Source: Nitrobacteraceae bacterium AZCC 2146
Lineage (GTDB): Bacteria; Pseudomonadota; Alphaproteobacteria; Rhizobiales; Xanthobacteraceae
Direction: 5' to 3'
DNA: 64,000 nucleotides
NCBI GenBank assembly: GCA_036924855.1
Contig: JBAGRP010000001.1
Location: 3,038,001 to 3,102,000 of the forward strand
Part shown: positions 15,928 to 23,505 of the stretch, in pieces
Position numbering within the stretch: position 1 is the stretch's first letter
How the letters are laid out: each line of letters begins with the position of its first letter
The notes under the pieces: model-generated
Databases searched by the model: none
What the model was told of the DNA's origin: nothing
Seen by the model: the letters and a program-made list of their open reading frames with translations, nothing else
Made by a program: the position numbers and the translations under genes

Positions 15928-16701
15928 GACAAGCCCAAATCGGCTGGCAAAAAGGCCAACGGTGCGGCCGGGCCTGCGCTGCTGCGTCCGCTCAAACCGG
16001 TGCGCCGGCGCACAGAGGAAGTGGTCGAGCGTATCGCTGCGCAAATCGCCGAAGGCCAGCTACCCGCCGGCGCGCGGCTGCCGACCGAACAGGCGATGAT
16101 GGCGGCGATGGGCGTCAGCCGCACCGTGGTGCGCGAGGCGATCTCGGCGCTGCGTGCGCGCGGCCTGGTGATGACGCGGCAGGGCGCCGGCGCCTTCGTC
16201 AATGCAGACCCGAACCAGCAGCCCTACGCGATCGATCCCGACGGATTGGGCTCGCTCGGCAGCGTGATCGAAATCCTCGAACTGCGCACCGCGGTGGAAA
16301 TGGAGGCGGCGGCGATCGCCAGCGAGCGCGCCACCGTGACGCAGCTCAAGGCCATCGCCAAGGCAGCAGCGATCTTCAGCCGCGCCATCGCCAATGGCGA
16401 CCGCGCGGTGAAGGAGGATTTTGATTTTCACTTTGCGATTGCCATCGCCACGCAGAATTCGCGCTTCGTCGGCTTCCTGGAATTTCTCGGCGGCCTGATC
16501 ATTCCGCGCCAGAGCATCCGCACCTTTGAAGGCAAGGCCGAGTTGCAAAAGCGCTATCTCGAAAGCGTGGAACGCGAGCATCAGGTCATCCTCGATGCCA
16601 TCGCCGCGCATTCGCCGCGCAGGGCCCGCGACGCCATGCGCCGGCATCTGTTGAACGGCAAGGAGCGCTATCGGCAATTGGCCAACGAGGCGGGAATTTA
16701 G
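15916..16701 (+). CDS. FadR-subfamily GntR transcriptional regulator
   Basis: A 261-residue regulator. After a 30-residue basic leader the GntR winged helix spans about 32-95 (EEVVERIAAQIAEGQLPAGARLPTEQAMMAAMGVSRTVVREAISALRARGLVMTRQGAGAFV), and the all-helical FCD effector domain covers about 115-245, with the metal-binding-type histidines in DFHFAIAIAT, HQVILDAI and MRRHL. FadR-type regulators of this kind respond to organic acids. A TRAP transporter lies just downstream on the opposite strand and a 16-bp sequence is shared between the two promoters, so this is the likely TRAP regulator. No ribosome site is obvious at the chosen start. Confidence 0.9.
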   Translation: MTVQDKPKSAGKKANGAAGPALLRPLKPVRRRTEEVVERIAAQIAEGQLPAGARLPTEQAMMAAMGVSRTVVREAISALRARGLVMTRQGAGAFVNADPNQQPYAIDPDGLGSLGSVIEILELRTAVEMEAAAIASERATVTQLKAIAKAAAIFSRAIANGDRAVKEDFDFHFAIAIATQNSRFVGFLEFLGGLIIPRQSIRTFEGKAELQKRYLESVEREHQVILDAIAAHSPRRARDAMRRHLLNGKERYRQLANEAGI

Positions 16702-16705
16702 CGTT

Positions 16706-16788
16706 CGTCATTGCGAGGAGCCCTTGCGACGAAGCAATCCAGTCTTCGCTTGCGGCCCTCTGGATTGCTTCGCTTCGCTCGCAATGAC
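16706..16788. repeat. Palindromic intergenic repeat, family B, copy 1
   Basis: An 83-bp inverted element that begins CGTCATTGCGAGGAGC and ends GCTCGCAATGAC, with inner complementary arms GAAGCAATCCAG / CTGGATTGCTTC. It separates the convergent GntR regulator and dctM. A second copy with an insertion is at 33399-33513. Confidence 0.85.
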
Positions 16789-16804
16789 ATGGAGAGGGTA
16801 TCGC

Positions 16805-18097
16805 CTATCGGAACCCGAATGCGTGCGGCAGCGCCATTGAGAACCACGGCACGTAGGTGACCAGCATCAGCACCGCGAACATCACGTAATAGAACGGCCA
16901 GATTCCGCGCATCACCTCGTCCACCGAGACCTTGCCGATGGCGCAGCCGACGAACAGCGTGGTGCCGACCGGCGGGGTCAACAGGCCGATGCCGAGATTG
17001 AGCAGCATGACGATGCCGAAATGCACGGGGTCGATGCCAAAGTTCTTTACTACCGGCAGCAGGATCGGGGTGCAGATCAACAGCAGCGGCGCCAAATCCA
17101 GCGCGGTGCCCAGTATCAGCAGCATGATGTTGAGCCACATCAGCAGCACGTATTTGTTCGACGAGATCGCGACGAAGAAATCCGTCATCTTCGCCGGCAT
17201 CTGCATCAAAGCGGCGACATAGCCGAAGCATGACGCGGTCGCCACCAATGTGAGCACCATCGCCACCGTCTGCAGGGTGCGATAGGTCAGCATCGGCAGT
17301 TCCGCCCATGTGTAGTCGCGGTAGATGAACATGGTGACGAAGAACGCCCAGACGCAGGCCACTGCCCCCGCCTCGATCGGCGTGAACACGCCGGTGAGGA
17401 TGCCGCCGAGCACGATCACCAACGTGACGATGCCCCAGGTGGCATCGCCGAGCATCTTCAGCGCCTGCTTGATCGGCACCGGCTCGCCCTTCGGGTGGCC
17501 GTCGCGATAGGCGAAATACAAGCACAGCAGCATGATCGAGAAACCGAGCAGCAGCCCGGGCACGATGCCGGCCAAAAAGAGACTGGTGATCGAGACCACG
17601 CCGCCGGTGGCCAGCGAATAGATCACCGCATTGTGGCTCGGCGGCACCAGGATCGCCTGCACCGACGCGCTGATGGTGACATTGGTGGCGAACACGCGGG
17701 GATAGCCCTTGGCGGCCATCTGCGGGATCATCACCGAGCCGATCGCCGAGGTGTCCGCCACCGACGAGCCGGAGATGCCGCTCATGATGGTGGTGGCGAG
17801 AATGTTGACCTGCGACAGCCCGCCGCGAATCCGCGTGAAGCCGACGACGACGGCGGCGAAATCCACCAGCCGCCGCGCCATGCCGCCTTCCGCCATGATG
17901 GCACCAGCCAGCACGAAGAACGGCACCGTCAGCATCGACACCTTGCCGACGCCACTGGAGAGCTGCTGCATCACCGCCGCCACCGGCAGGTCGATCCACA
18001 GCGCTCCGACCAGCGCCGCTAGCGCTAGCGCAAAAGCGATCGGCATGCCGACGGCAAAGAAAAGACACATGCTGAGCAGGAGAACGGCGATGTCCAT
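16805..18097 (-). CDS. dctM: TRAP transporter large permease (DctM-like)
   Basis: A 430-residue inner-membrane protein of the TRAP large-subunit family, about twelve to thirteen transmembrane helices. Typical segments are PFFVLAGAIMAEGGMARRLVDFA, TIMSGISGSSVADTSAIGSVMIPQM, ILVPPSHNAVIYSLATGGVVSI and LLTPPVGTTLFVGCAIGKVS. With DctQ and DctP it forms a sodium-driven importer of organic acids. It is the last gene of the dctPQM operon, following dctQ by 27 bases. The small gap and common strand indicate co-transcription. The substrate is not known. Confidence 0.95.
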   Translation of the reverse strand: MDIAVLLLSMCLFFAVGMPIAFALALAALVGALWIDLPVAAVMQQLSSGVGKVSMLTVPFFVLAGAIMAEGGMARRLVDFAAVVVGFTRIRGGLSQVNILATTIMSGISGSSVADTSAIGSVMIPQMAAKGYPRVFATNVTISASVQAILVPPSHNAVIYSLATGGVVSITSLFLAGIVPGLLLGFSIMLLCLYFAYRDGHPKGEPVPIKQALKMLGDATWGIVTLVIVLGGILTGVFTPIEAGAVACVWAFFVTMFIYRDYTWAELPMLTYRTLQTVAMVLTLVATASCFGYVAALMQMPAKMTDFFVAISSNKYVLLMWLNIMLLILGTALDLAPLLLICTPILLPVVKNFGIDPVHFGIVMLLNLGIGLLTPPVGTTLFVGCAIGKVSVDEVMRGIWPFYYVMFAVLMLVTYVPWFSMALPHAFGFR

Positions 18098-18124
18098 CTG
18101 GATTTTCTTTATCTTGCTTGGGAA

Positions 18125-18679
18125 CTAATCGAGCGGAACGTGGGTGTCGCTGCCATCCTGCGGCGGCGGGCCGATAGTGAGACGCTCAACCACGAACAGG
18201 AACATCATCGCACCCGCGACCGGAATCGGCATGTAGGTGATGCCGACCGAGAGCCAGGGAAATTCATCGACCGAATTACCCCATGTCGCCAGCACCAGCT
18301 TCATGCCCCAGATCATCATGAACAGCGCCATGACAGCCATCAGCAATTCGCTGATAAAAGCAGAGGCGACGCGAAACCGCGGCGACAGCAGGTTGGTGCC
18401 GACGGTCATGTTCATGTGGATGCGCTGGCGATAGCAATTTGCCGCGCCGATGAACGTCACCGCAATTGTCAGCAGCACCGCCAGCGGCTCCGGCCACGAC
18501 GCCGCGCTGTTGAGAATGTAGCGGGTGTAGACCGCCCACGGGATGATCGCGGAGATCAGCACCAGCGCCAGGCAGGAGACCACGGCCCCTGTCCAGTACA
18601 GCGCATCCATCGCGCGGCGGAACGCAGCAGCCGCGGGATTTCCGGACGTGATCGTCATTTTAGTAACGGCTTCGGACAT
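18125..18679 (-). CDS. dctQ: TRAP transporter small permease (DctQ-like)
   Basis: A 184-residue inner-membrane protein with four predicted membrane segments (ALYWTGAVVSCLALVLISAIIPWAVYTRYIL; LAVLLTIAVTFIGAANCY; ELLMAVMALFMMIWGMKLV; PIPVAGAMMFLFVVERL). The YTRYILNSAASWPEPLAVLL segment is the characteristic DctQ motif around the second helix. It pairs with DctM to form the membrane part of the TRAP transporter. It lies between dctP (88-base spacer) and dctM on the minus strand. Confidence 0.93.
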   Translation of the reverse strand: MSEAVTKMTITSGNPAAAAFRRAMDALYWTGAVVSCLALVLISAIIPWAVYTRYILNSAASWPEPLAVLLTIAVTFIGAANCYRQRIHMNMTVGTNLLSPRFRVASAFISELLMAVMALFMMIWGMKLVLATWGNSVDEFPWLSVGITYMPIPVAGAMMFLFVVERLTIGPPPQDGSDTHVPLD

Positions 18680-18767
18680 GTGACCTCAAGCAACGAAACG
18701 GAAATAGCTCATGCGTGCAACGAATGACGGGACAGCAATGCGCCGCCCGTCGCCGTTGCGGAAACTG

Positions 18768-19772
18768 CTAGTTCACCGCGGCGATGCGCTTGGTCATGTC
18801 GGCATACTTCGCGCCGTATTTGTCCCACACCGGCTTCACTGCATCGCGGAACGGCTGCTTGTCGATGGTGGTGACGATCTCGGTGCCGACTTCCTTCATC
18901 TTGTCGAGCGCGGTTTTCTCCGCCTCGTACCAGAGCACGCGCTGCTCGGCCTGCGCCTCGCGGCCAAACTTCTTCACCAGCGCCTGGTCGTCCTTCGACA
19001 GCTTGTCCCAGGACACCTTTGAGAACACCAGCAGCTCGGGGATGATCAGATGCTCGGTCATCGAGAAGTATTTCGCGACCTGGTAATGGTTCTGCGCCAC
19101 GAAGGACGGCAGGTTGTTCTCGGCACCATCGACCACGCCGGTCTGCATCGCGCTGTAGACCTGGTCGAATCCCATCGCGATGCCGTTGCCGCCGAGCGCA
19201 TTCATGGTGTCGATGAACAGCGGATTGCCGATCATCCGGATCTTCAGGCCCTTGAGATCGCCGATCGCCTTGATCGGCCGCTTGCTGTTGTAGATGTTGC
19301 GCGAACCGGCATTCATCCACCCCAGCGCCACCAGCCCGGTCTTCTCGTTGGCGGTAATCTTGTTCAGCAATTCAGCGCCGATATCGCCGTCTAGCACGGC
19401 TTCCATGTGCTTGGCGTCGCGAAACACGAACGGCATGTTGAAGACGTTGACGTCGTCGACGACAGGGCCGACGGCGCCGACCGAGATGCGGGCGATCTGC
19501 AGCGCGCCGACCTGGGCCTGCTCGATGGCTTCCTTCTCGCCACCAAGCTGCATCGAGGGAAACATCTGCACGCTGAGCCGGCCGTCAGTGGCCTTTTCCA
19601 GCTTCTTGCCCATCCGGATCACGGATTCCACCGTGGGATAGCCGAGCGGGTGCACGTCCGACGCCTTCAGCACCATCTTGGCCTGGGCCAGCGCCGGCGT
19701 CAGGCGGCCGAGGCCGGTAGCGCCGACCGCAAGCGCGGCCAGGCCGCCTTTGACGACATCTCTTCTTCTCAT
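18768..19772 (-). CDS. dctP: TRAP transporter substrate-binding protein (DctP-like)
   Basis: A 334-residue periplasmic receptor. The N-terminus MRRRDVVKGGLAALAVGATGLGRL is a twin-arginine-type signal, so it may be exported folded by Tat. The mature protein has family signatures including SVQMFPSMQLGGEKEAIEQAQVGALQIARISV, GNPLFIDTMNALGGNGIAMGFDQVYSAMQTGVVDGAENNLPSFVAQNHYQVAKYFSMTEH; the arginine of KIRMIGNPLF is the carboxylate clamp expected in this family. First gene of the dctPQM operon. The promoter region contains a copy of the GntR-regulator element (19915-19930). Confidence 0.95.
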   Translation of the reverse strand: MRRRDVVKGGLAALAVGATGLGRLTPALAQAKMVLKASDVHPLGYPTVESVIRMGKKLEKATDGRLSVQMFPSMQLGGEKEAIEQAQVGALQIARISVGAVGPVVDDVNVFNMPFVFRDAKHMEAVLDGDIGAELLNKITANEKTGLVALGWMNAGSRNIYNSKRPIKAIGDLKGLKIRMIGNPLFIDTMNALGGNGIAMGFDQVYSAMQTGVVDGAENNLPSFVAQNHYQVAKYFSMTEHLIIPELLVFSKVSWDKLSKDDQALVKKFGREAQAEQRVLWYEAEKTALDKMKEVGTEIVTTIDKQPFRDAVKPVWDKYGAKYADMTKRIAAVN

Positions 19773-19914
19773 GGACGAAATCCTCCCTGTGAATTTCCCG
19801 ATTCCGGCGCTTTGGCCGGTTATTTTGGTTCGCCCCTTTGGGGTCGACGTTGTTGGCAGTCTAGGAGCGCCCGGGCGCTTCGTCTATTCGCTTGATCGGA
19901 CCGGGCGCGCCGCA

Positions 19915-19930
19915 AAGTTGTACGATGACC
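19915..19930. promoter_or_regulatory. 16-bp element shared with the GntR promoter
   Basis: AAGTTGTACGATGACC at 19915-19930, about 143 bases before the dctP start, is identical to 15906-15921 at the start of the FadR-type regulator gene. The second half-site seen there (GTACAA) is missing here. Two exact 16-mers bordering one regulator and its presumed target are unlikely by chance. The remainder of the 19773-20218 interval holds a palindromic repeat and no gene. Confidence 0.6.
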
Positions 19931-20045
19931 CGACATCTAGCACTGTCATCAGGGGTGGGCAAGCGGCCGCGAGCGGCTGCGCGCAGGACTAAAGTTCAAC
20001 GCGGGTGCGGTGCGGCGCCAGTTTAGTGAGGCAGAAAATGTGGCT

Positions 20046-20187
20046 CGTCATTCCGGGGCGTGAGATCGGCGCCCGTTAACGCGAAGCGTTAATGGGCGCT
20101 GTCGAGCGAGCCCGGAAATCCATAACCACCCCCGGGAGTATGGATTCCGGGCCTGTGCCTCAGCGCCAATGCGCATCCCGGAATGAC
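20046..20187. repeat. Palindromic intergenic repeat, family A, copy 2
   Basis: Opens CGTCATTCCGGGGCG and closes CATCCCGGAATGAC. An inner local palindrome around GCCCGTTAACGCGAAGCGTTAATGGGC makes this copy distinct. It lies downstream of the DUF2478 gene, about 270 bases upstream of the dctP start. Confidence 0.8.
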
Positions 20188-20218
20188 CAACTTTGAGATT
20201 GAGGGAGGCTTGAGGTGC

Positions 20219-20806
20219 CTACTTCAGCACTTCGCAAACGCTGCAATGATCTTGCCGCACGCCGCTGCCGCCCGTCCGGCACGACACCGCAGCCCACCAG
20301 GCGTCGAGCGACTCGCGGGCGCAATGAAGCTTCACGCTCATGCCGTCGGCAAAGGCGATCCATTCGGCGAAGCGATGAGAGGGCACCGCGATCACCACCG
20401 GGATATCGCTGCTCAGCGCGCGCTCGATCAGGTAGGACAGACCCTTGCCTTCGCGCTCCTGCCGCCCGAAGCGGTTGATGATGACGATGTCGGCGCCTTC
20501 GTCGATCGCGCTTGCCACTTGCGTGCCGGCGTCGAGCAATTGGCCGATGTCGAGCTTGCAGCCCTTGGCGCCGGCGCCGAGATCCTGGAACAGGCGCAAC
20601 TGCTCACCGGTATGCACCAGCACCGCGGAGAGCTGCGGCGCATCGAGGCCGTGATGGCCGAGCTGCACCAGCCCGACCGCGCGGATACCCCTGCCGTTCA
20701 GATCGGCTGCGAAATCGCGCAACACCGCGTCAGGGTCCTGATCTCTATCGTAGACCAGCGCTGCGAGATCGCATTGGGAGTCAAACATCACAAAACCCTG
20801 GGTCAT
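20219..20806 (-). CDS. DUF2478 domain-containing protein
   Basis: A 195-residue protein of the DUF2478 family, seen in FDSQCDLAALVYDRDQDPDAVLRDFAADLNGRGIRAVGLVQ (a P-loop-NTPase-like first strand without a Walker A glycine loop), then IVIINRFGRQEREGKGLSYLIERALSSDIPVVIAVPSHRFAEWIAFADGM. The IINRFGRQE motif is conserved in this family, which often lies in molybdate transport loci. The start is uncertain: ATG at 20806, 20824 or 20788; none has a strong ribosome site. A ModE box and a single-domain ModE gene next to it support a molybdenum-linked role, but the biochemical function is unknown. Confidence 0.8.
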   Translation of the reverse strand: MTQGFVMFDSQCDLAALVYDRDQDPDAVLRDFAADLNGRGIRAVGLVQLGHHGLDAPQLSAVLVHTGEQLRLFQDLGAGAKGCKLDIGQLLDAGTQVASAIDEGADIVIINRFGRQEREGKGLSYLIERALSSDIPVVIAVPSHRFAEWIAFADGMSVKLHCARESLDAWWAAVSCRTGGSGVRQDHCSVCEVLK

Positions 20807-20933
20807 CGCTGCATCGATGGCCATAGGTGCAGCCCAATCGACGATCTCATTTGACCCTAATCGAAAATGACACCATTCAAAAGCCCGATCATGCGGGACA
20901 GCGCTGCGAAAACCGGGCTGGACGCCGCGCGCA

Positions 20934-20965
20934 GCTACGATATATTCAATCGGATATAACGTAGC
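20934..20965. promoter_or_regulatory. ModE-type binding site
   Basis: The arms GCTACGATATAT (20934-20945) and ATATAACGTAGC (20954-20965) are inverted repeats matching at 11 of 12 positions with an 8-base spacer. The core CG(A/T)TATAT...ATATAACG is the known ModE consensus for molybdate-dependent repression. It ends 15 bases before the ATG at 20981 and about 130 bases before the divergent DUF2478 gene, and the adjacent convergent gene encodes a ModE-like DNA-binding protein. Confidence 0.8.
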
Positions 20966-20980
20966 CGACCGGAGCGTTGC

Positions 20981-21361
20981 ATGAATATCGACAGCCAGGC
21001 CCTCACCACCTGCGAGATTTCGGCCGACGGCCAGCAAATCTCGCTCGGCTTCGTCGATGCCGCCGGCCAGCCAGCCGCGCTGAAATTGCCGGTCGAGCAG
21101 GTCGGCGCGCTGGCGATGACCTTGCCGGCACTGATCGAGCGGGCGCTGCGGATGCGCTTTGGCGACGACAGCCTGCGTTACACCTATCCGCTGGGATCCT
21201 GGAGTTTCGAGCACGCCTCGGATTCCGCCAGCAGCATCGTCACGCTGCGCACCGCCGACGGCTTCAGCGTCTGCTTCTCGATGCAACCGCGGCAGCAGGA
21301 CGAGCTCGGCGAGGCCCTCGCCGCGCATCCCGTGTCGTCAGCACCGCAACTGGCGAATTGA
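20981..21361 (+). CDS. Hypothetical protein under a ModE box (126 aa)
   Basis: A 126-residue soluble protein of unknown family, MNIDSQALTTCEISADGQQI..., with mixed beta-strand-like segments (LGFVDAAGQPAALKLPVEQVGALAMTLPALIERAL; YTYPLGSWSFEHASDSASSIVTLRTADGFSVCFSM) and two cysteines. Start at ATG 20981 with GGAG six bases upstream. The ModE site lies 15 bases before the start, so transcription is expected to depend on molybdate supply. It converges with modE-like 21363, with one base between the stop codons. I do not recognise the protein; a role in molybdenum or cofactor handling is inference from context only. Confidence 0.7.
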   Translation: MNIDSQALTTCEISADGQQISLGFVDAAGQPAALKLPVEQVGALAMTLPALIERALRMRFGDDSLRYTYPLGSWSFEHASDSASSIVTLRTADGFSVCFSMQPRQQDELGEALAAHPVSSAPQLAN

Positions 21362-21362
21362 G

Positions 21363-21743
21363 TTATTTGGCCGCCGCCTTGCGCGGCTTGCCGATGTCCG
21401 CCTTCAGCGCCATCAGTTGCTTTCGCGCAGCCGTCGTCGCGGCGCGTTCGATCTTGCGGTAGCGCTCGACCAGAGAAAGTCCGAATGGTGTCAGCATCGC
21501 GCCGCCGCCATTCTTGCCGCCGGTCTGCCGCTCCACCGCGGCCTGGCCGCAAATTGTATTGAGTTCGTCGACCAGATCCCACGCCCGCTTGTAGGACATC
21601 TCCATCGCGCGCCCGGCGGCGGAGATCGAGCCGGTGGCATGGATGTTTTCCAGCAACTGGATTTTACCGGGCCCGATCCGGCCCTCGGGATTGAGGTCGA
21701 TGCGGACGCTCAGGGATGGCAGAGGTAGGGCTGATTTCGGCAT
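21363..21743 (-). CDS. Single-domain ModE-like DNA-binding protein
   Basis: A 126-residue protein matching the N-terminal winged-helix domain of ModE: IGPGKIQLLENIHATGSISAAGRAMEMSYKRAWDLVDELN (helix-turn-helix about residues 38-57), then GGKNGGGAMLTPFGLSLVERYRKIE, the characteristic wing. Full ModE has two further Mop/TOBE molybdate-binding domains; here the sequence ends with a basic tail (KADIGKPRKAAAK) and no TOBE motifs, so molybdate would have to be sensed by a partner or not at all. It is next to a ModE-type box (20934-20965), the best candidate target. DUF2478 and the 126-residue protein complete the cluster. Confidence 0.9.
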   Translation of the reverse strand: MPKSALPLPSLSVRIDLNPEGRIGPGKIQLLENIHATGSISAAGRAMEMSYKRAWDLVDELNTICGQAAVERQTGGKNGGGAMLTPFGLSLVERYRKIERAATTAARKQLMALKADIGKPRKAAAK

Positions 21744-21782
21744 CCGCAGACTTTACGCCGGGAAGCCACCGCGTTCCAGCAA

Positions 21783-21914
21783 TTACGCCTGTCGGCACTC
21801 CGGGCAGCGATATTCGCCCCTCGTGACGCGATGCAGGCCACGGCACATCCACTTTCGCGCGATCGCGTGGACCGGGCGCCGTGCCAGCTGATAGATGAAA
21901 TACATGTCGAGCAT
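21783..21914 (-). CDS. Small cysteine-containing protein (43 aa)
   Basis: From ATG at 21914: MLDMYFIYQLARRPVHAIAR, then KWMCRGLHRV and TRGEYRCPECRQA to the stop. The final CPEC and a further Cys and His give a possible single zinc site, and the rest is basic, suggesting nucleic acid or protein binding. A weak AGGATC precedes the start. I recall similar short proteins in Bradyrhizobium but cannot name a family. The frame extends to 21989, with no better start. Confidence 0.45.
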   Translation of the reverse strand: MLDMYFIYQLARRPVHAIARKWMCRGLHRVTRGEYRCPECRQA

Positions 21915-21981
21915 AATACGATCCTGAATCCTTAACGTAGATAGGGCGGCGTCCTGCAATGAGAACGCCGCCCCAAACGCA

Positions 21982-22581
21982 TCAGCCATGCAGTTTTTTC
22001 GCGGTTTCCGCGATCACCTTGCCCTGATAACGCGCACCGGCGAGTTCGTTCGCGCTGGGCTGGCGGCTGCCGTCGCCGCCGGTGATCGTGGTCGCGCCAT
22101 AGGGCGAGCCGCCGGTGACTTCATCGAGCTTCATCTGGCCCGCAAAACCGTAGTTCAGGCCAACCACCGTCATGCCGAAGTGCAGGAGGTTGGTGATGAT
22201 CGAGAACAAGGTGGTCTCCTGGCCGCCATGCTGGGTCGCGGTCGAGGTGAAGGCACCGCCGACCTTGCCGTGCAGCGCGCCCTTCATCCATAGCCCGCCG
22301 GCCTGATCGAGGAAGTTGGCCATCTGCGAGGCCATACGGCCGAAGCGGGTGCCGGTGCCGACGATGATGGCATCGTACTTGGTGAGATCGTCGATGGTGG
22401 CGATCGGGGCGGCCTGGTCGACCTTGTAGTACGAGGCCTTGGCGACTTCGGCGGGCACCAGTTCGGGCACGCGCTTGATATCGACGGTGGCGCCAGCCTC
22501 CCGCGCGCCTTCGGCGACGGCATTGGCCATGGCTTCGATGTGGCCGTAAGCGGAATAATACAGAACGAGTACTTTGGTCAT
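21982..22581 (-). CDS. wrbA: NAD(P)H:quinone oxidoreductase, WrbA type
   Basis: A 199-residue flavodoxin-fold protein, the WrbA/type IV NQO family, which binds FMN and reduces quinones by two electrons. It shows the FMN phosphate loop ([26 protein letters not shown]), the [26 protein letters not shown] segment and the [25 protein letters not shown] loop typical of WrbA. Cytoplasmic and soluble. Start at ATG 22581 preceded by AGGAGACTG. Followed by an unrelated small protein; the repeat 22626-22706 lies upstream. Confidence 0.96.
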   Translation of the reverse strand: MTKVLVLYYSAYGHIEAMANAVAEGAREAGATVDIKRVPELVPAEVAKASYYKVDQAAPIATIDDLTKYDAIIVGTGTRFGRMASQMANFLDQAGGLWMKGALHGKVGGAFTSTATQHGGQETTLFSIITNLLHFGMTVVGLNYGFAGQMKLDEVTGGSPYGATTITGGDGSRQPSANELAGARYQGKVIAETAKKLHG

Positions 22582-22625
22582 GGTCAGTCTCCTGTTGGAT
22601 ATTTTGATAGGTGAGAGTTAGGGCT

Positions 22626-22706
22626 CGTCATGGCCGGGCTTGTCCCGGCCATCCACGTGTTGAACTCCGAAGGTCTTGGATGCCCGGCACAAGGCCGGGC
22701 ATGACG
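22626..22706. repeat. Palindromic intergenic repeat, family C
   Basis: About 80 bp that start CGTCATGGCCGGGCTTGTCCCGGCCATCC and end with TGCCCGGCACAAGGCCGGGCATGACG. The two ends are complementary, forming a strong hairpin. It lies between the pirin and wrbA genes, both minus strand. Confidence 0.8.
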
Positions 22707-22711
22707 GCCGT

Positions 22712-23410
22712 TCAGGCCGCGTCCACCAGCACCAGCTCGGAATCTTCCAGCGCGGTGATGGTCACGTTCGCCTCGTTGCGGATCGCGACGCCGTCGCGGG
22801 CGTTGACGCGGATGCCGTTGATCTCGATCGCACCCGCCGCTGGCACCAGATAGCCGTTGCGCGCTACGCCGAGCGGATACTTCGCGCTTTCGCCGGCCTT
22901 CAGCGACGTCGCCAGCACCCGGGCGTCAGCGCGGATCGGCAATGCATCGGTGTCCGCCTTGAAGCCGCTGGCGATGGTGACAAAGCTGCCGGAACGATCC
23001 GACTTCGGAAACGGTTTTGCGCCCCAGCACGGCTGGCCGCCGGCCTGCGTCGGCTCAAGCCAGATCTGGAAGATCTTCGTCGTCGACGGCTCCAGATTGT
23101 ATTCGGAGTGGCGGATGCCGGAGCCCGCGCTCATCACCTGGACGTCGCCGGCCTCGGTGCGGCCCTTGTTGCCCAGGCTGTCCTGATGGGTGATGGCACC
23201 CTCGCGGACATAGGTGATGATTTCCATGTTGGCGTGCGGGTGCGCCGGGAAGCCGGTGTTCGGAGCGATCTCGTCGTCATTCCAGACCCGCAAAGCCCCA
23301 TGGCCCATATTGTTCGGATCGTAATGGCTGCCGAACGAGAAGTGGTGCTTGGCCTTCAGCCAACCATGGTCGGCGCTGCCGAGCTTGTTGAAGGGACGAA
23401 GTTCGATCAT
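22712..23410 (-). CDS. Pirin family protein
   Basis: A 232-residue bicupin of the pirin family. The metal site is seen in the first cupin as GFPAHPHANMEIITYVREGAITHQDSLGNKG and SAGSGIRHSEYN, giving the three histidines and glutamate that hold Fe. Some bacterial pirins are quercetin dioxygenases and others modulate metabolism; I cannot distinguish. The frame opens at 23491, but ATG at 23410 has a GGAGG site seven bases upstream and matches pirin starts. The LysR gene at 23506 is divergent with only 95 bases between, so it probably controls this gene and perhaps wrbA. Confidence 0.93.
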   Translation of the reverse strand: MIELRPFNKLGSADHGWLKAKHHFSFGSHYDPNNMGHGALRVWNDDEIAPNTGFPAHPHANMEIITYVREGAITHQDSLGNKGRTEAGDVQVMSAGSGIRHSEYNLEPSTTKIFQIWLEPTQAGGQPCWGAKPFPKSDRSGSFVTIASGFKADTDALPIRADARVLATSLKAGESAKYPLGVARNGYLVPAAGAIEINGIRVNARDGVAIRNEANVTITALEDSELVLVDAA

Positions 23411-23505
23411 GACGAAACCTCCGGGGTTGATCTGCTGGCATCTGGATAGGCTCTCCCGAATGGTGCATAAATAGAAATGGTTGAAACTCATCGTTTAGGA
23501 ATTTT

